Positions 36,967 through 46,306 of a DNA stretch of 64,000 nt are shown one piece after another. Made by a program: the position numbers and the translations under genes. Positions within the stretch are counted from its first letter, which is position 1; the number at the start of each line of letters is the position of its first letter. The notes under the pieces were generated by a model. It saw nothing but the letters and a program-made list of their open reading frames with translations, had not been told where the DNA came from and ran no database searches. The stretch comes from Primula veris (lineage: Eukaryota > Streptophyta > Magnoliopsida > Ericales > Primulaceae): the NCBI GenBank assembly GCA_963682055.1, contig OY821742.1, positions 1,511,816 through 1,575,815 on the forward strand, written 5' to 3'.

Positions 36967-37266
36967 AAATTTATATGCAGGTACAATGCAAGGTATTATT
37001 CAGGTCCACTTTATGACGGCGATGCAATATAAATTGGCTAAAACAATGAAGGAGAATCAATCTAAAACAACAAAATATCAACAAAAAGCATCTTCAAAAC
37101 AGGAATAACGAAATAACAAATGATTTGGCAAGGAAAAATCGATCCAATCAATTAAATAACAGTACGGCAATGGAAAGGTACAAAACAGGAATAAAGAAAT
37201 CACATATATAGTCCTCGCCCGCATTACGGAGGCAACAAGAAGATCAACGACACTAAAGAGATTCAT

Positions 37267-37905
37267 TTAAGAAGAGCTACTGCAGGAGGAGCACGACGGT
37301 AATTGACCGAGTTCAATCTCTTCGTCGTCAGTCGTTGTGTACCCATCAGACTCATCACCATCAAAACGCTCCTCAGAAATGAGGGCATCAAAATTGGTCG
37401 TATGAGCCCCAACACAAGTCAGCGTTTGAAGCCGCGCGTTGAACTCGGCTTCTTTGGCGGAATCGTGAGCATCCGAGGCCGCTTTACGGCGATCATCGTC
37501 AAAGGAGAGGTCACGGCGAGCTTCAATCACAGCTGCGGAAGCATCGTATCTGGCTCGGGACAAACGGAAATACTTCACCAACACGTTGGCCTTGGTCACA
37601 AGCAACTTTAATTTGCCGAAGTACTCGCCCTTTGCACGCCAATATCGATCCAAACGACGCTCCTGAACCTCAACAGCATGCTCGGCACGGCGAACGTATT
37701 CTCGAAAAGAGGCCGCCTGAGTTTTCAGCTTGGTCCGCAGTCGAGCACATTGGTCGGTCAATTTGACATTTTTGCTCATCAAAACAATGTAGGGCCACCT
37801 GTCAGGCACCTCACTAGCCACACCAGATGAGACCTCGTCCCGGGCAGCACCAGTAGGTCCTAACCCCGGGTTAACTAGGCATGGAGAACCAGCCTGGTGC
37901 GACAT
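37267..37905 (-). CDS. Antisense coiled-coil ORF of the retrotransposon, 212 aa
   Basis: Unrecognised protein, read opposite to gag-pol. ATG at 37905, TAA at 37267. Residues about 45-150 are helical and charged (LRTKLKTQAASFREYVRRA, EVQERRLDRYWRAKGEY, RRDLSFDDDRRKAASDAHDS), predicted coiled coil. The tail is acidic and Ser-rich (DGDESDGYTTTDDEEIELG, then SCSSCSSSS). A long T tract followed by ATAG lies just before the start on the coding strand, a good splice acceptor, so this may be a downstream or alternative exon of the spliced antisense gene rather than a separate gene. Role unknown. Confidence 0.6.
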   Translation of the reverse strand: MSHQAGSPCLVNPGLGPTGAARDEVSSGVASEVPDRWPYIVLMSKNVKLTDQCARLRTKLKTQAASFREYVRRAEHAVEVQERRLDRYWRAKGEYFGKLKLLVTKANVLVKYFRLSRARYDASAAVIEARRDLSFDDDRRKAASDAHDSAKEAEFNARLQTLTCVGAHTTNFDALISEERFDGDESDGYTTTDDEEIELGQLPSCSSCSSSS

Positions 37906-38046
37906 AGTAGCATGTGCCTATAAAAAAAAAAAGAGGGGGGGAGAAGAACGAGAAAAGATGAATATATAAAAATAAAAAAAAATAAAAAAAAAAAGAGAGA
38001 ATTTTTTATACAAGCTACAAAGAAGACGACAAAACAAGCTATTTTA

Positions 38047-38661
38047 TTAATCCGACAACCCCTCAACAGACGCCGAAGTCTCTACTACATCGGCAAAATG
38101 AATATCTCGCAATGAATTAATTTGCGTCCCCAAACGCTCACGAATGACCGCCTCGATTCGGTTCAAGGCAACAGTGGTTTCAGTTACCCCAGCCTTCGCA
38201 TCCACCATGCGCTCTGCCCGGGACACACCACTCATTCCTTTTATATGCTCCAGCACCTCTAAGGCGCGAGCTCGGGCCCAATACTCTTTGGCAAAGGATA
38301 GCAGCAGATCCGCGTCCTCGAAAACGGCCCCAAGGACCAAGCTCAAGCTCGTCACACGACCTCGGGCTTCATCACGAGAACGTCGTAGGGCACTGAGAAG
38401 TTCCTTTGCTTTACCCTTATTTGCCGTATAATGGGCGGTCTTTTTACTAAATTTCTCTCCCAAATCACGTAACCGGATCGCCAGGTTGGAATTATGAATA
38501 TTCAGACCCTCGATTTCCTGATAGGCACAAGTCAATTTCGCGGTAAGGGACGCGTTAGACCTTTCCAAATCCTCCATCACGTCACCTACACTACGACTAG
38601 ACAAGGTCCAGACCACCATGGCATGGGGGTTATTTGGTACCTGACAATATTTTGTTTTCAT
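38047..38661 (-). CDS. Antisense coiled-coil ORF of the retrotransposon, 204 aa
   Basis: Open from ATG 38661 (KTKYCQVPNNPHAMVVW) to TAA at 38047. Highly helical and charged: EDLERSNASLTAKLTCAYQE, NLAIRLRDLGEKFSKKTAHY, KELLSALRRSRDEARGRV, EYWARARALEVLEHIKG. It resembles the 37267-37905 protein in architecture (short N-terminal segment, then coiled coil) but not clearly in sequence. An acceptor-like TTGTCAG precedes codon VPNNP, so the true N-terminus could come from an upstream exon. No known family recognised. Confidence 0.55.
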   Translation of the reverse strand: MKTKYCQVPNNPHAMVVWTLSSRSVGDVMEDLERSNASLTAKLTCAYQEIEGLNIHNSNLAIRLRDLGEKFSKKTAHYTANKGKAKELLSALRRSRDEARGRVTSLSLVLGAVFEDADLLLSFAKEYWARARALEVLEHIKGMSGVSRAERMVDAKAGVTETTVALNRIEAVIRERLGTQINSLRDIHFADVVETSASVEGLSD

Positions 38662-38770
38662 ATCCTTCAAAATATAACGACCACCAAAAGAAATTTACCC
38701 AAGCAAGCTCAACAGAAAGAAACCACAACACCTATATTATCACTTCCCCAAAAGAATCTGTTTCTAGATA

Positions 38771-38804
<34 letters not shown>

Positions 38805-38816
38805 CTAGGAAGATAG

Positions 38817-41264
38817 TCAAGGTTCCACCTGAGGAGATGCTGGTGGGGGAACAACAGTAGCATCCGGTCGAGGAGTGGACGCGGTCGACATAGAGTGAGG
38901 ACGCAGCGCTGTCGAAATTGTCTGCCCCGGTAGCCGAGGAAGCTCTTCTTCACGAAGATTCGCCCAGTCCAAGGGTTTCGGCGGTGCACCATGCGGACAC
39001 GGATACACCAACTCCGACCACGCCCTATCCGACAGAGGAACATTCGCGAAGTTGAGCGCCCGCACATGAGCGCAGTATACAGAAAAGTTGGCCATCATCG
39101 CTAACTTTTTCCGCTCCTCCGCCTGTGCCGTTTTCAGGGCAGACACCTTAGCCTTTTCGGCTTCCACGTCCTCAGCCAGGAGCAAGTTCTCCTCCTCTAA
39201 TTCGCCGTACTTAGCGGCCATGCTCTCTTTTTCCACCCTCAATTTCTCGACATCCTCGGTCAGGTGCAGGAAGTCCACCGACAGTTTGTCATAATTCTCG
39301 CCCAGGGTTTTCTTCTCGGCCTCCAATTTCTCCTTCTCGGCCACCAGATTATCCTTCTCGGTCACCAGCTTCTCTTTCTCACCCTCTAGAGCTCCCAGCT
39401 GATCCCGTAGCGCCACGGCACTCACAGCAATCTGCACTTCAACACATTAGTTTCCAAATAAAGTACAAGAACCAAACCTATCTAGTGCAATACGAGCCCC
39501 ACGTACCCTCAGCGCATCCGCGTGGGCCTGCTCTATAACTGACATTGTCGGTTGGGCAGATAGTTTTTCTGCATTCTTGAACACAAGGGGTTTCAGAGCT
39601 GTATACCCCATCTTCAGCGTTCTCGGTTGATCCAGCAGTTCACCCCTACATCGGTCAATGTACCGGGTCATTGCGACCCCGTCAACCAACACCTTTTCGG
39701 ATCCGTCGAGAGCTTCATCCTCGACACCCGTCACAACATCCCCGACATTCTCTTCGCTGCCTTTCATCTCCACCCCCACATCCTCCTCCAACTTCTCAAT
39801 CTCAGGGGCCCTATGCTCGATCTCTTCCTCATTACGGAGGGGCGAGCACACGGACAAATCTATCGGACCCTCGGTGGGGATAGGCGAGATGACCGGCAAA
39901 GTCATCGTCCCCTCTCCCATGCTCGTCAAGAGGTTCATATATCCGAATACATCGTCGACCGACCCCTGAAACACAATAATACCCATAGACCGGGCAAGAG
40001 CGAGGGTAACCAATGTAGAAGTCAGTAGCTAAAACAAGATGACTAATAAAGCAAAGCACTAGCGCACCAAATGACAAACAACCAAAAGACAAGAAAATCA
40101 TAATAACTATACACATACCTCGCCCGGAGCAGAGGCATCCTCGGCGGTATCCCCTTGACCAGCGGCACACACCCCCTCGCCCGAACCAACGTTAGCATCT
40201 TCCTCAGTAACCGATGTATCGGTTCCCCTAGCCCTCTTCGTTGTTTCAACGACAGGGTCAGCTGCACGACGCTTAGAACGAACGGCTTTTTTCCCAAGCC
40301 GAGTAGCGCATCGAGCTTGGACCACCTTTAAGAATTCCTCCTCGGGCTCTTTGGGGATCTCGGGTGCCGGATTTCCCTTGGTCACCGACCCCATAGGGTA
40401 ACCGAGCAACATGGGAGCCGTACGACTCGCAGGATCCGGCGTCGGTCCAGGCCCCCACCATTTCCAAAGAGCTAACAGGGCCTCTACATTGGGGGCACCG
40501 AGGTCTGGCATGATGGGAGCATTGGTCGCCGGTCCAGGAATCTGGTGTCCCGCACAACCCCATGCACCGGAAGCAATTACAATACCAAGATTACGCTCTT
40601 TATTGGTATCCGGCAAACCGATAACGAGCCGGCAAAAGGCACGCAGAGTCTTCAAATACGAGCTGCGACGCTCAAAGCTCAAACTATAGACTCCAAAGAC
40701 GTCCTTCAGTTCAATCGGTATTCCGGACAACTCCGATAGCCTTTGGATACCATTCAGAGTACGGTAACCATTTAGGGCCAGTTGGGCCGGAGCAATTTGG
40801 ACGGCCTCAAAGAACGAAGCCACCCAGTTTGTAAAGGGCAGTCGAAGACCCCCAGTAAAGAATGCCGAAGAACGCACGGCCACCTCGCCGGCAGGTACAA
40901 ATCCCAGCACCTCCTCGTCAAAAATAGGAAGCCGGATACGTATGTTGTCAGGTATTCCGGCGAGTTCTTTAAAATCTTTCTCCACGAATGTGCCTACTTG
41001 GGCCACACTTTGGGTCAAAATTTCCTATACAAAGATCATCAAAAGTCCATCAATATACTAACCAAATACACAAACCAGAACCACATCAATAGAACGAAAG
41101 CCACCACCCCCCCCCCCCCCCACGCACATTACATCAGAATCGTCAGACATATATAGATAACCTGAACCATATACCAACAAAACACCTCTGACCACAACGA
41201 CAAATCAAATACAACTCCTAAAAGAGGGAAGAGGGGAACACCAAAAATCACTTACAGTAATCAT
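38817..41264 (-). CDS. Spliced antisense gene of the retrotransposon, PF04195-like plus coiled coil, 662 aa
   Basis: Four exons on the strand opposite gag-pol: 41264-41256 (Met-Ile-Thr, donor GTAAGT), 41024-40119 (donor GTATGT), 39965-39507 (donor GTACGT) and 39431-38817, stop TGA. All three introns are phase 0 with good acceptors, strong evidence for a real spliced gene. Residues about 20-130 (GEVAVRSSAFFTGGLRLPF, NWVASFFEAVQIAPAQLALN, RLSELSGIPIELKDVFGVY) resemble the 'putative gypsy type transposon' domain, PF04195. The end of exon 2 is basic and may be a nuclear signal (KKAVRSKRRA). Exon 3 is acidic. Exon 4 opens with about 100 residues of coiled coil (EKEKLVTEKDNLVAEKEKLE). Antisense genes in this position are known in some Tat-lineage elements; their role is unproven. 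Confidence 0.75.
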
Positions 41265-41966
41265 TATGAGCAAGCAAGCGCGAACAGCAGCAGGTCTTCC
41301 AACACAACCACGAAACCCTAGATTAAGCGGCCGAACTCTTTTGCTTTTTGGCGGGAAGAATATGCTTTAGAGAGAGAGAGATATTTTCTTCAGCGAATTC
41401 TGTGATAAAAATAAACAGGATTACTTGGCACAATAAAAAGGAGTGGAGTCACAAAAGGAATAAAATAATAACCGTCCTTTCGTGTACCAGAGGTTTACCT
41501 TTTTCCAACCATACGGAAGTCAACAACCGCTGCTCTTTTTTAACATATACACGCTCCAGATTTCGCCACATCAGCGCGTATCCCACTACCCAAGGCAGTT
41601 CACATCATTAGACCTAAATAAACGGCCAGTGGACCCTACCACGAAAAGCTTCTTACATACGCTACCACTACTATCACACCGAGAATATCCCCCGATTACA
41701 GTTCCTCGAGTCCCAAACCAATCCTTAACACAAGGGCACACCGAACAAAGTGTACGAAGACCGTTTCTAGCTTGATGGCAGGAAGCATCAAGTCTAACAA
41801 CGCTCTCCGGGGGGATAACCGGACATATTGTTCGGTGTATGATCAGAAACATAAAAGAGAAGCAAACAGGAAATAAAATAGGACAGAATCAAATGCAAGA
41901 CAAGTTTTATTCATCCACAAAGGGGGAAACACAAACAATACAACAGAAAAAGAAAATACACCCATC

Positions 41967-42314
41967 CTACTTTTTCGAACTATCCCTCTTCGCCAAAAGT
42001 TCCTCCAGACGCTCTTTCTCCCTAACTAAACGAGAAATCGCCATCTCAGCCTGTTTCAAGGCGTAAGACTGAGACTCGCATTTTTGCTCGGCCTTGAAAC
42101 GAGCAGTGCCCTCCTCGTCCCAATATTGTTTAAACCTCCTCGCTTCAGTCCGAGCACACATGAGATCATGTTTTAGCCATGACATCTCAATTTCTTTTAG
42201 TTGAAGAGGAGTCAAATCCTCCTCCCCAAAGCCAGGAGGACGAGGTAGCAAAAAGGTAGGCTCCTCTTCCATAAGGGCTTTCTTTTTGGAGGCAGACCTA
42301 GTGATGGGAGCCAT
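41967..42314 (-). CDS. Small antisense coiled-coil protein (unit c), 115 aa
   Basis: ATG at 42314 (MAPITRSASKKKALMEEE), stop at 41967. An upstream in-frame ATG at 42386 overlaps the TATA box and would lie before the transcription start, so 42314 is preferred. The N-terminus is basic; the rest is a long charged helix (LKEIEMSWLKHDLMCARTEA, LVREKERLEELLAKRDSSKK). Function unknown. Confidence 0.6.
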   Translation of the reverse strand: MAPITRSASKKKALMEEEPTFLLPRPPGFGEEDLTPLQLKEIEMSWLKHDLMCARTEARRFKQYWDEEGTARFKAEQKCESQSYALKQAEMAISRLVREKERLEELLAKRDSSKK

Positions 42315-42384
42315 CTCACGCAAAAGCAAATTATAAAACAAGAGAGAGGTAGAAATTGATAATGAGATACAGGCAATAGGGAGC

Positions 42385-42391
42385 ATTTATA
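42385..42391 (-). promoter_or_regulatory. TATA box of antisense unit c
   Basis: On the minus strand the context is CTATAAATGC, 71 bp before the ATG at 42314. The same arrangement precedes the other four small antisense genes. Confidence 0.55.
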
Positions 42392-42534
42392 GAGAATCAA
42401 AAGGCACAAAATACGAAGCGTTACAATGGTTCACAAGACAGGCACGAGACACGAAAAGATACAACTGGTTCATCAAATACAGAAGATAAAACACAAATGA
42501 CAAAAGGAGAAATGCAAAAGAAAATCAGCCCAAT

Positions 42535-43014
42535 CTAAGGATCAATGGGCGGAAAAACCGAACTGCCAGACCGAGAGAAAGCAAAACGAGCAGAACAATT
42601 CAACCGAGCTTGGTAGGAATCGTTCATGGCGACCAAATCGTCATTTTCCGAGGAGATCCTGTTGTTTTCCATAGTAAGAACCCTGACGCGCTCCACGAGC
42701 CGAGCATTCTTTACCATTATGCTAGCTAGGCCTTGAGGAGAGTTGTCAAACTCATCTTGAGAATGGTCCCAAATTTCCTCGGCATCATACCAGGAGTTGG
42801 CCAGATGGTTTCTCTACAGCAACAAGTGATCGAGCTGGCGACTTAGTGCCGAGATCTCGGTCCACTTCACCGTCTCTTCAGGATAAGAGCCGAACAAGCT
42901 CAAGGCCAAAACGCCATACTCTTTCTCAAGCCTCGCCATCCGACGACGGACCCGAGATACCTCAGAGTCCAAACCCTTCATCTGAGCATGGTATCTCACC
43001 ACAGGTCCAGACAT
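42535..43014 (-). pseudogene. Small antisense coiled-coil gene (unit d) with one in-frame TAG
   Basis: ATG at 43014 (MSGPVVRYHAQMKGLD); helical, with EVSRVRRRMARLEKEYG. TAG at 42814-42816 interrupts the frame after QLDHLLL. The same frame then continues with protein-like sequence (NHLANSWYDAEEIWDHSQDE, KNARLVERVRVLTMENNRIS) to a stop at 42535. Without the TAG it would be 159 residues. The 66-residue upstream part may still be made. It shares the MSGP start and leader context with unit e. Confidence 0.6.
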
Positions 43015-43111
43015 TCTGGGAAATTGTTTAGTACGGAAGAAAATAAAGGGCTAAGGAAGAGAGAAGCAAAAAGAAAAAAGAGATGATAAACTACCAAAGA
43101 AAAGATTAGTA

Positions 43112-43117
43112 CTTATA
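43112..43117 (-). promoter_or_regulatory. TATA box of antisense unit d
   Basis: Context TTCTATAAGTAC on the minus strand, 98 bp before the ATG at 43014, followed by a pyrimidine-rich leader. Confidence 0.45.
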
Positions 43118-43406
43118 GAACGGAGAGTATGATATTTCCTGACCTACTAGGGAGCATGCACATTTCCTGACCTACTAGGGAGCATGCACATATGTTTGAC
43201 AGTGATGGGGACATCTACTGACATCTGAGACTACAGTGCAGAAGAAATAAAGACGAGATATTCAAAGATCTAGATTCCAGACGAACAACAAACCACAGGT
43301 ACAATATAAAAAGAAATGCAAAAAGAAAAGGGCAAAAATACTTTTCATTAATGAAGATGGAATACATCATTGTTCATTACATCAATAGACAATATTAAAT
43401 CGTGGT

Positions 43407-43640
43407 CTATTACATCCGAGATAAAAACCTATTACATCCGAAAAGAGAATCTATTACATCCGAGATAAAAACCTATTACATCCGAAAAAAGAACCTATTA
43501 CATCCGAGATAAAAACCTATTACATCCGAAAAGAAAACCTATTACATCCGAAAAAAGAACCTATTACATCCGAGATAAAAACCTATTACATCCGAAAAGA
43601 GAACCTATTACATCCGAGATAAAAACCTATTACATCCAAG
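43407..43640. repeat. 22-bp tandem repeat, about 11 copies
   Basis: Head-to-tail units alternating mainly between CTATTACATCCGAGATAAAA plus AC, and CTATTACATCCGAAAAGAGA plus AC. No spacers, so it is not CRISPR-like. It lies between antisense units d and e, within the retrotransposon. Confidence 0.9.
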
Positions 43641-44172
43641 AAGAGCTAGTACAGAAGATCAGGCAAAGGATCAACTATATCAGCTGACCAAGTGAGCAGG
43701 AGACGCCAAAAACAAAAAGGAAAGAAAGAAGCGAAGAGGAGGAACATAAAGAAGAAGGGATAAGAAAGAAGAGTCAAAAAGAAAAATGACAAAAACCCTA
43801 GATGTAACACTAAACCCTTAGGATCACAGGGCTGATTGTTACATCATAGTGGTGCATAAAAAAAAAAAAGAAGAAAAAGAGTGATGGGAGAGAAGATGAA
43901 GAAAAAGAAAGAGGAGGCACAGAAGAAAAACAGATGAGAATAAGATAAAGAGGCGAAGGAGACCGACAACTAAAAAGGAAGTCAATGAAACAAAAAAAGA
44001 AACGGAAAAAGAAAAGAATAATAAGTACGAGAAAACAGAGTATAAAAAGAAAACACAAGAGAGGAAGAGGAAGAAATGATGGAAACGGAGAAATAAAAAA
44101 AAAAGAAGAAAAAGGAAGAGATGGGAAAAGATGGGGAAAGAGCAGAGAAAAAGAAAAAAGGAAGGAGGAAGG
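43641..44172. other. Purine-rich spacer between antisense units d and e
   Basis: The plus strand is almost entirely A and G with AAGAA and GAGGAA runs. On the minus strand this gives long Phe/Leu/Ser-rich frames that reflect composition only. No gene is called. Confidence 0.6.
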
Positions 44173-44466
44173 TTAGGGGGAAGTCGATCGGTATCGATGA
44201 GAGGGCCCGGCAGAGACATCCCTGTCCCTCAGTGTTGGGTTCCCCCTTAGCATCTCATTCTCTTCGACTAAAGCCTGACGAGCACGTCGGCAGTAAGCCA
44301 GTTCGGATCTTAGCCAAGTTAATTCCCGAACCATCTCGGTATGATGATAACGCATCACCTTCAATTCCTCTTCGGCATCCCTCAATAACCTTTGTACATG
44401 GTTATGGGAGGCTTCAAAGGCCTCCACTTGCAAAGCTAATGCTGATTGGGTGAAAGGACCAGACAT
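44173..44466 (-). CDS. Small antisense coiled-coil protein (unit e), 97 aa
   Basis: ATG at 44466 (MSGPFTQSALALQVEAFEAS); a helix follows with HNHVQRLLRDAEEELKVMRY and ELTWLRSELAYCRRARQALV; the tail RDVSAGPSHRYRSTSP is disordered and Ser-rich. The start context CTAAGATGTCTGGTCC is nearly that of unit d (CCAGAATGTCTGGACC), so d and e look like duplicates. An in-frame ATG at 44538 is possible but less likely. Confidence 0.6.
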   Translation of the reverse strand: MSGPFTQSALALQVEAFEASHNHVQRLLRDAEEELKVMRYHHTEMVRELTWLRSELAYCRRARQALVEENEMLRGNPTLRDRDVSAGPSHRYRSTSP

Positions 44467-44550
44467 CTTAGGGAAATTATAAGATGAGGGTCTATATATG
44501 GGGAAAAATAATATGATGAGAAGTGTGGACGTAACCATGCTGTAAGCAGG

Positions 44551-44558
44551 TATTTATA
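44551..44558 (-). promoter_or_regulatory. TATA box of antisense unit e
   Basis: Context TCTATAAATACC on the minus strand, 85 bp before the ATG at 44466. A second candidate, CCATATATAGACC, lies closer to the ATG. Confidence 0.5.
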
Positions 44559-45100
44559 GATCAATTGTATGAGGGCTGGGATTGAGAGTCGCAACCATTC
44601 GCCAATGGGTATTCAGAAGCGATGGCACTCAAAAGAGGTGACTGTTCAAGAAAAACGTTTGGATTCCCAAAAGACTCTAAAGAGCGTGAGTAATTAAAAG
44701 CCACTCCTGTTCAAGAAACGTTTGGATTCTTACCAATATTTAAAGGGAGTAAGTAATAATGGCATTGAAACACGCGTCGTTTTTGGGAAGAGCAGCGGTT
44801 CAAATAAATATCCCAGATCTTTTGCGCAAGGCTCAAGAAAACTCTGGTGAATAGGATTTTATATGCACAAGGCTCAAGAAATCCTATTAATCCCTAGATA
44901 TAAAGAATAAGAAGGTCCAATGGATAAGATCAAACGCCAGGCCCAAGAAAAGCATTAATGAGGCCACAAGCGTGCGCAGTCAAAATAAATTGCATTGGGA
45001 AAGTAATTCAGATATAAACAAGAAAAAGAAATCTTTATTGATTGGTTGATACTTCGTTACAGAAGAAGCACAAAGAGGAAATACAATGAAAACAATAAAA

Positions 45101-45439
45101 TCATTTCATAGAAGGGCCCGCTTCGTCATTCGGCTTCCTTTTCGACCGAGCATACACTTCCTTAAGGGCCAATTTGTAAGCCCTCTTGGAAGCAAGCTGC
45201 CTATCTCTGGAGGCCTCGAGCTTTTTGATCCGGGCACGAGCACGAATACTGTCGAGCAAAGACCTCTTGTGCTCCTTCTCTAGGGCATCCAATCGCTCGT
45301 CTAGTTCGGCGGCCCGACGAGCTTCCACCGACAGCCGGGCAACCCTCTTCTCGAGATAACGCACCTTCTGAACTTCCTCTTCCAGACGGGCAACGTATTC
45401 AGGAAGGTTGTCACCATACTTTTCGAGAGGAGAAGCCAT
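45101..45439 (-). CDS. Small antisense coiled-coil protein (unit f), 112 aa
   Basis: ATG at 45439 (MASPLEKYGDNLPEYVARLE), stop at 45101. The in-frame ATG at 45466 lies only 23 bp below the TATA box and is probably not transcribed. The body is a coiled coil: EVQKVRYLEKRVARLSVEA, LDERLDALEKEHKRSLLDS, RARARIKKLEASRDRQLAS. The C-terminus KRAYKLALKEVYARSK is closely matched by KRAYKLAFKELHARSR in unit g, so the two are paralogues. Function unknown. Confidence 0.65.
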   Translation of the reverse strand: MASPLEKYGDNLPEYVARLEEEVQKVRYLEKRVARLSVEARRAAELDERLDALEKEHKRSLLDSIRARARIKKLEASRDRQLASKRAYKLALKEVYARSKRKPNDEAGPSMK

Positions 45440-45488
45440 TTGTTCGTTAATAAAGAATGACTGCATAAAAAATACTGGGACAGTCCCC

Positions 45489-45495
45489 TTTTATA
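45489..45495 (-). promoter_or_regulatory. TATA box of antisense unit f
   Basis: TATAAAA in the context CTTATAAAAGGGGAC on the minus strand, 50 bp before the preferred ATG at 45439. Confidence 0.65.
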
Positions 45496-45741
45496 AGAAG
45501 AAACAAGGAGTAGGTCAAAGGTCATCTCGAATAGATACAACCTCTTGAACTTCCCAAGAGCATTAAAGGCGATTTAACCACAGTTCCAAATCCAATTAAA
45601 GTCATCCAAAAAGACATCAAGAAGATAAACAGACAAGAACAAGGAAAGGAAAATATTTTATTAATTCCAAAAACTTCGATTACAACTGAGGAGAAGACTC
45701 CCCATTCAAGAGAAATTACGACAGAAATTACAAAAGACTAA

Positions 45742-46062
45742 TTATTTCGAGGAAGAGCCTTCTTCATCGTCATCCGAACTCGGTCTGGACCGAGCATGCA
45801 ACTCCTTGAAGGCAAGCTTATAGGCCCTTTTTGCTGCCTTCTGCTTAGCCAGATTAGCCTCGAGCTTCTTTATATGCTCATAGGCCCAATCCCGATCGGC
45901 CATCGTCACATGATGATCAGAATCCATGTCAGACAACCTTTTCTTGTAGTTTGAAACCTTGGCCACGAGTTTCTTATTCACGGTACGAGATTTCTTGATT
46001 TCCGCTTCTAAATATGAAATATAATTAAAGGAGCTCTCACCAGTGGAACCAGAAGAAGCCAT
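45742..46062 (-). CDS. Small antisense coiled-coil protein (unit g), 106 aa
   Basis: ATG at 46062 (MASSGSTGESSFNYISYLEA), stop at 45742. The body is a lysine-rich coiled coil (EIKKSRTVNKKLVAKVSNY, HIKKLEANLAKQKAAKRAYK), and the tail is acidic and Ser-rich (SSDDDEEGSSSK). It is paralogous to unit f by the shared KRAYKLA-x-KE-x-x-ARS segment. It is the first gene of the antisense cassette, starting 245 bp from the 3' LTR. Confidence 0.65.
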   Translation of the reverse strand: MASSGSTGESSFNYISYLEAEIKKSRTVNKKLVAKVSNYKKRLSDMDSDHHVTMADRDWAYEHIKKLEANLAKQKAAKRAYKLAFKELHARSRPSSDDDEEGSSSK

Positions 46063-46117
46063 TATGTCACGGGCAAATTAGTAGTAAAATGCCTAATTAT
46101 GGAGGGAGCACACCCCC

Positions 46118-46123
46118 TTTATA
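46118..46123 (-). promoter_or_regulatory. TATA box of antisense unit g
   Basis: Context CCTATAAAGGGGG on the minus strand, 56 bp before the ATG at 46062. Spacing and G-rich flank are like those of unit f. Confidence 0.65.
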
Positions 46124-46287
46124 GGAGTTTTCCTCGAAGAAAGATATTAGGATAGGAAACATTAAATGTGCCCCCCTGGGAACCGTCACGAATCTATTGC
46201 GTTTCTCGATGAAGCATTGGGAAAAACAAGACCGATGTAACGTTCTCGACAAACCGAACATGACTCCCCCGACATGGAAACCACGCC

Positions 46288-46303
46288 GAGGAAGTCAGGG
46301 AGC
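46288..46303 (+). promoter_or_regulatory. Polypurine tract (probable)
   Basis: GAGGAAGTCAGGGAGC ends three bases before the 3' LTR. It is purine-rich with two pyrimidines inside, an imperfect but correctly placed primer site for plus-strand synthesis. Confidence 0.5.
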
Positions 46304-46306
46304 ACT

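Noticed and set aside
43407..43640. CRISPR-like array
   Set aside because: Units are contiguous without unique spacers, and the genome is eukaryotic.
43810..44219. Minus-strand frames rich in Phe, Leu and Ser
   Set aside because: They arise from a purine-rich tract on the plus strand; hydrophobic runs are compositional, not membrane proteins.
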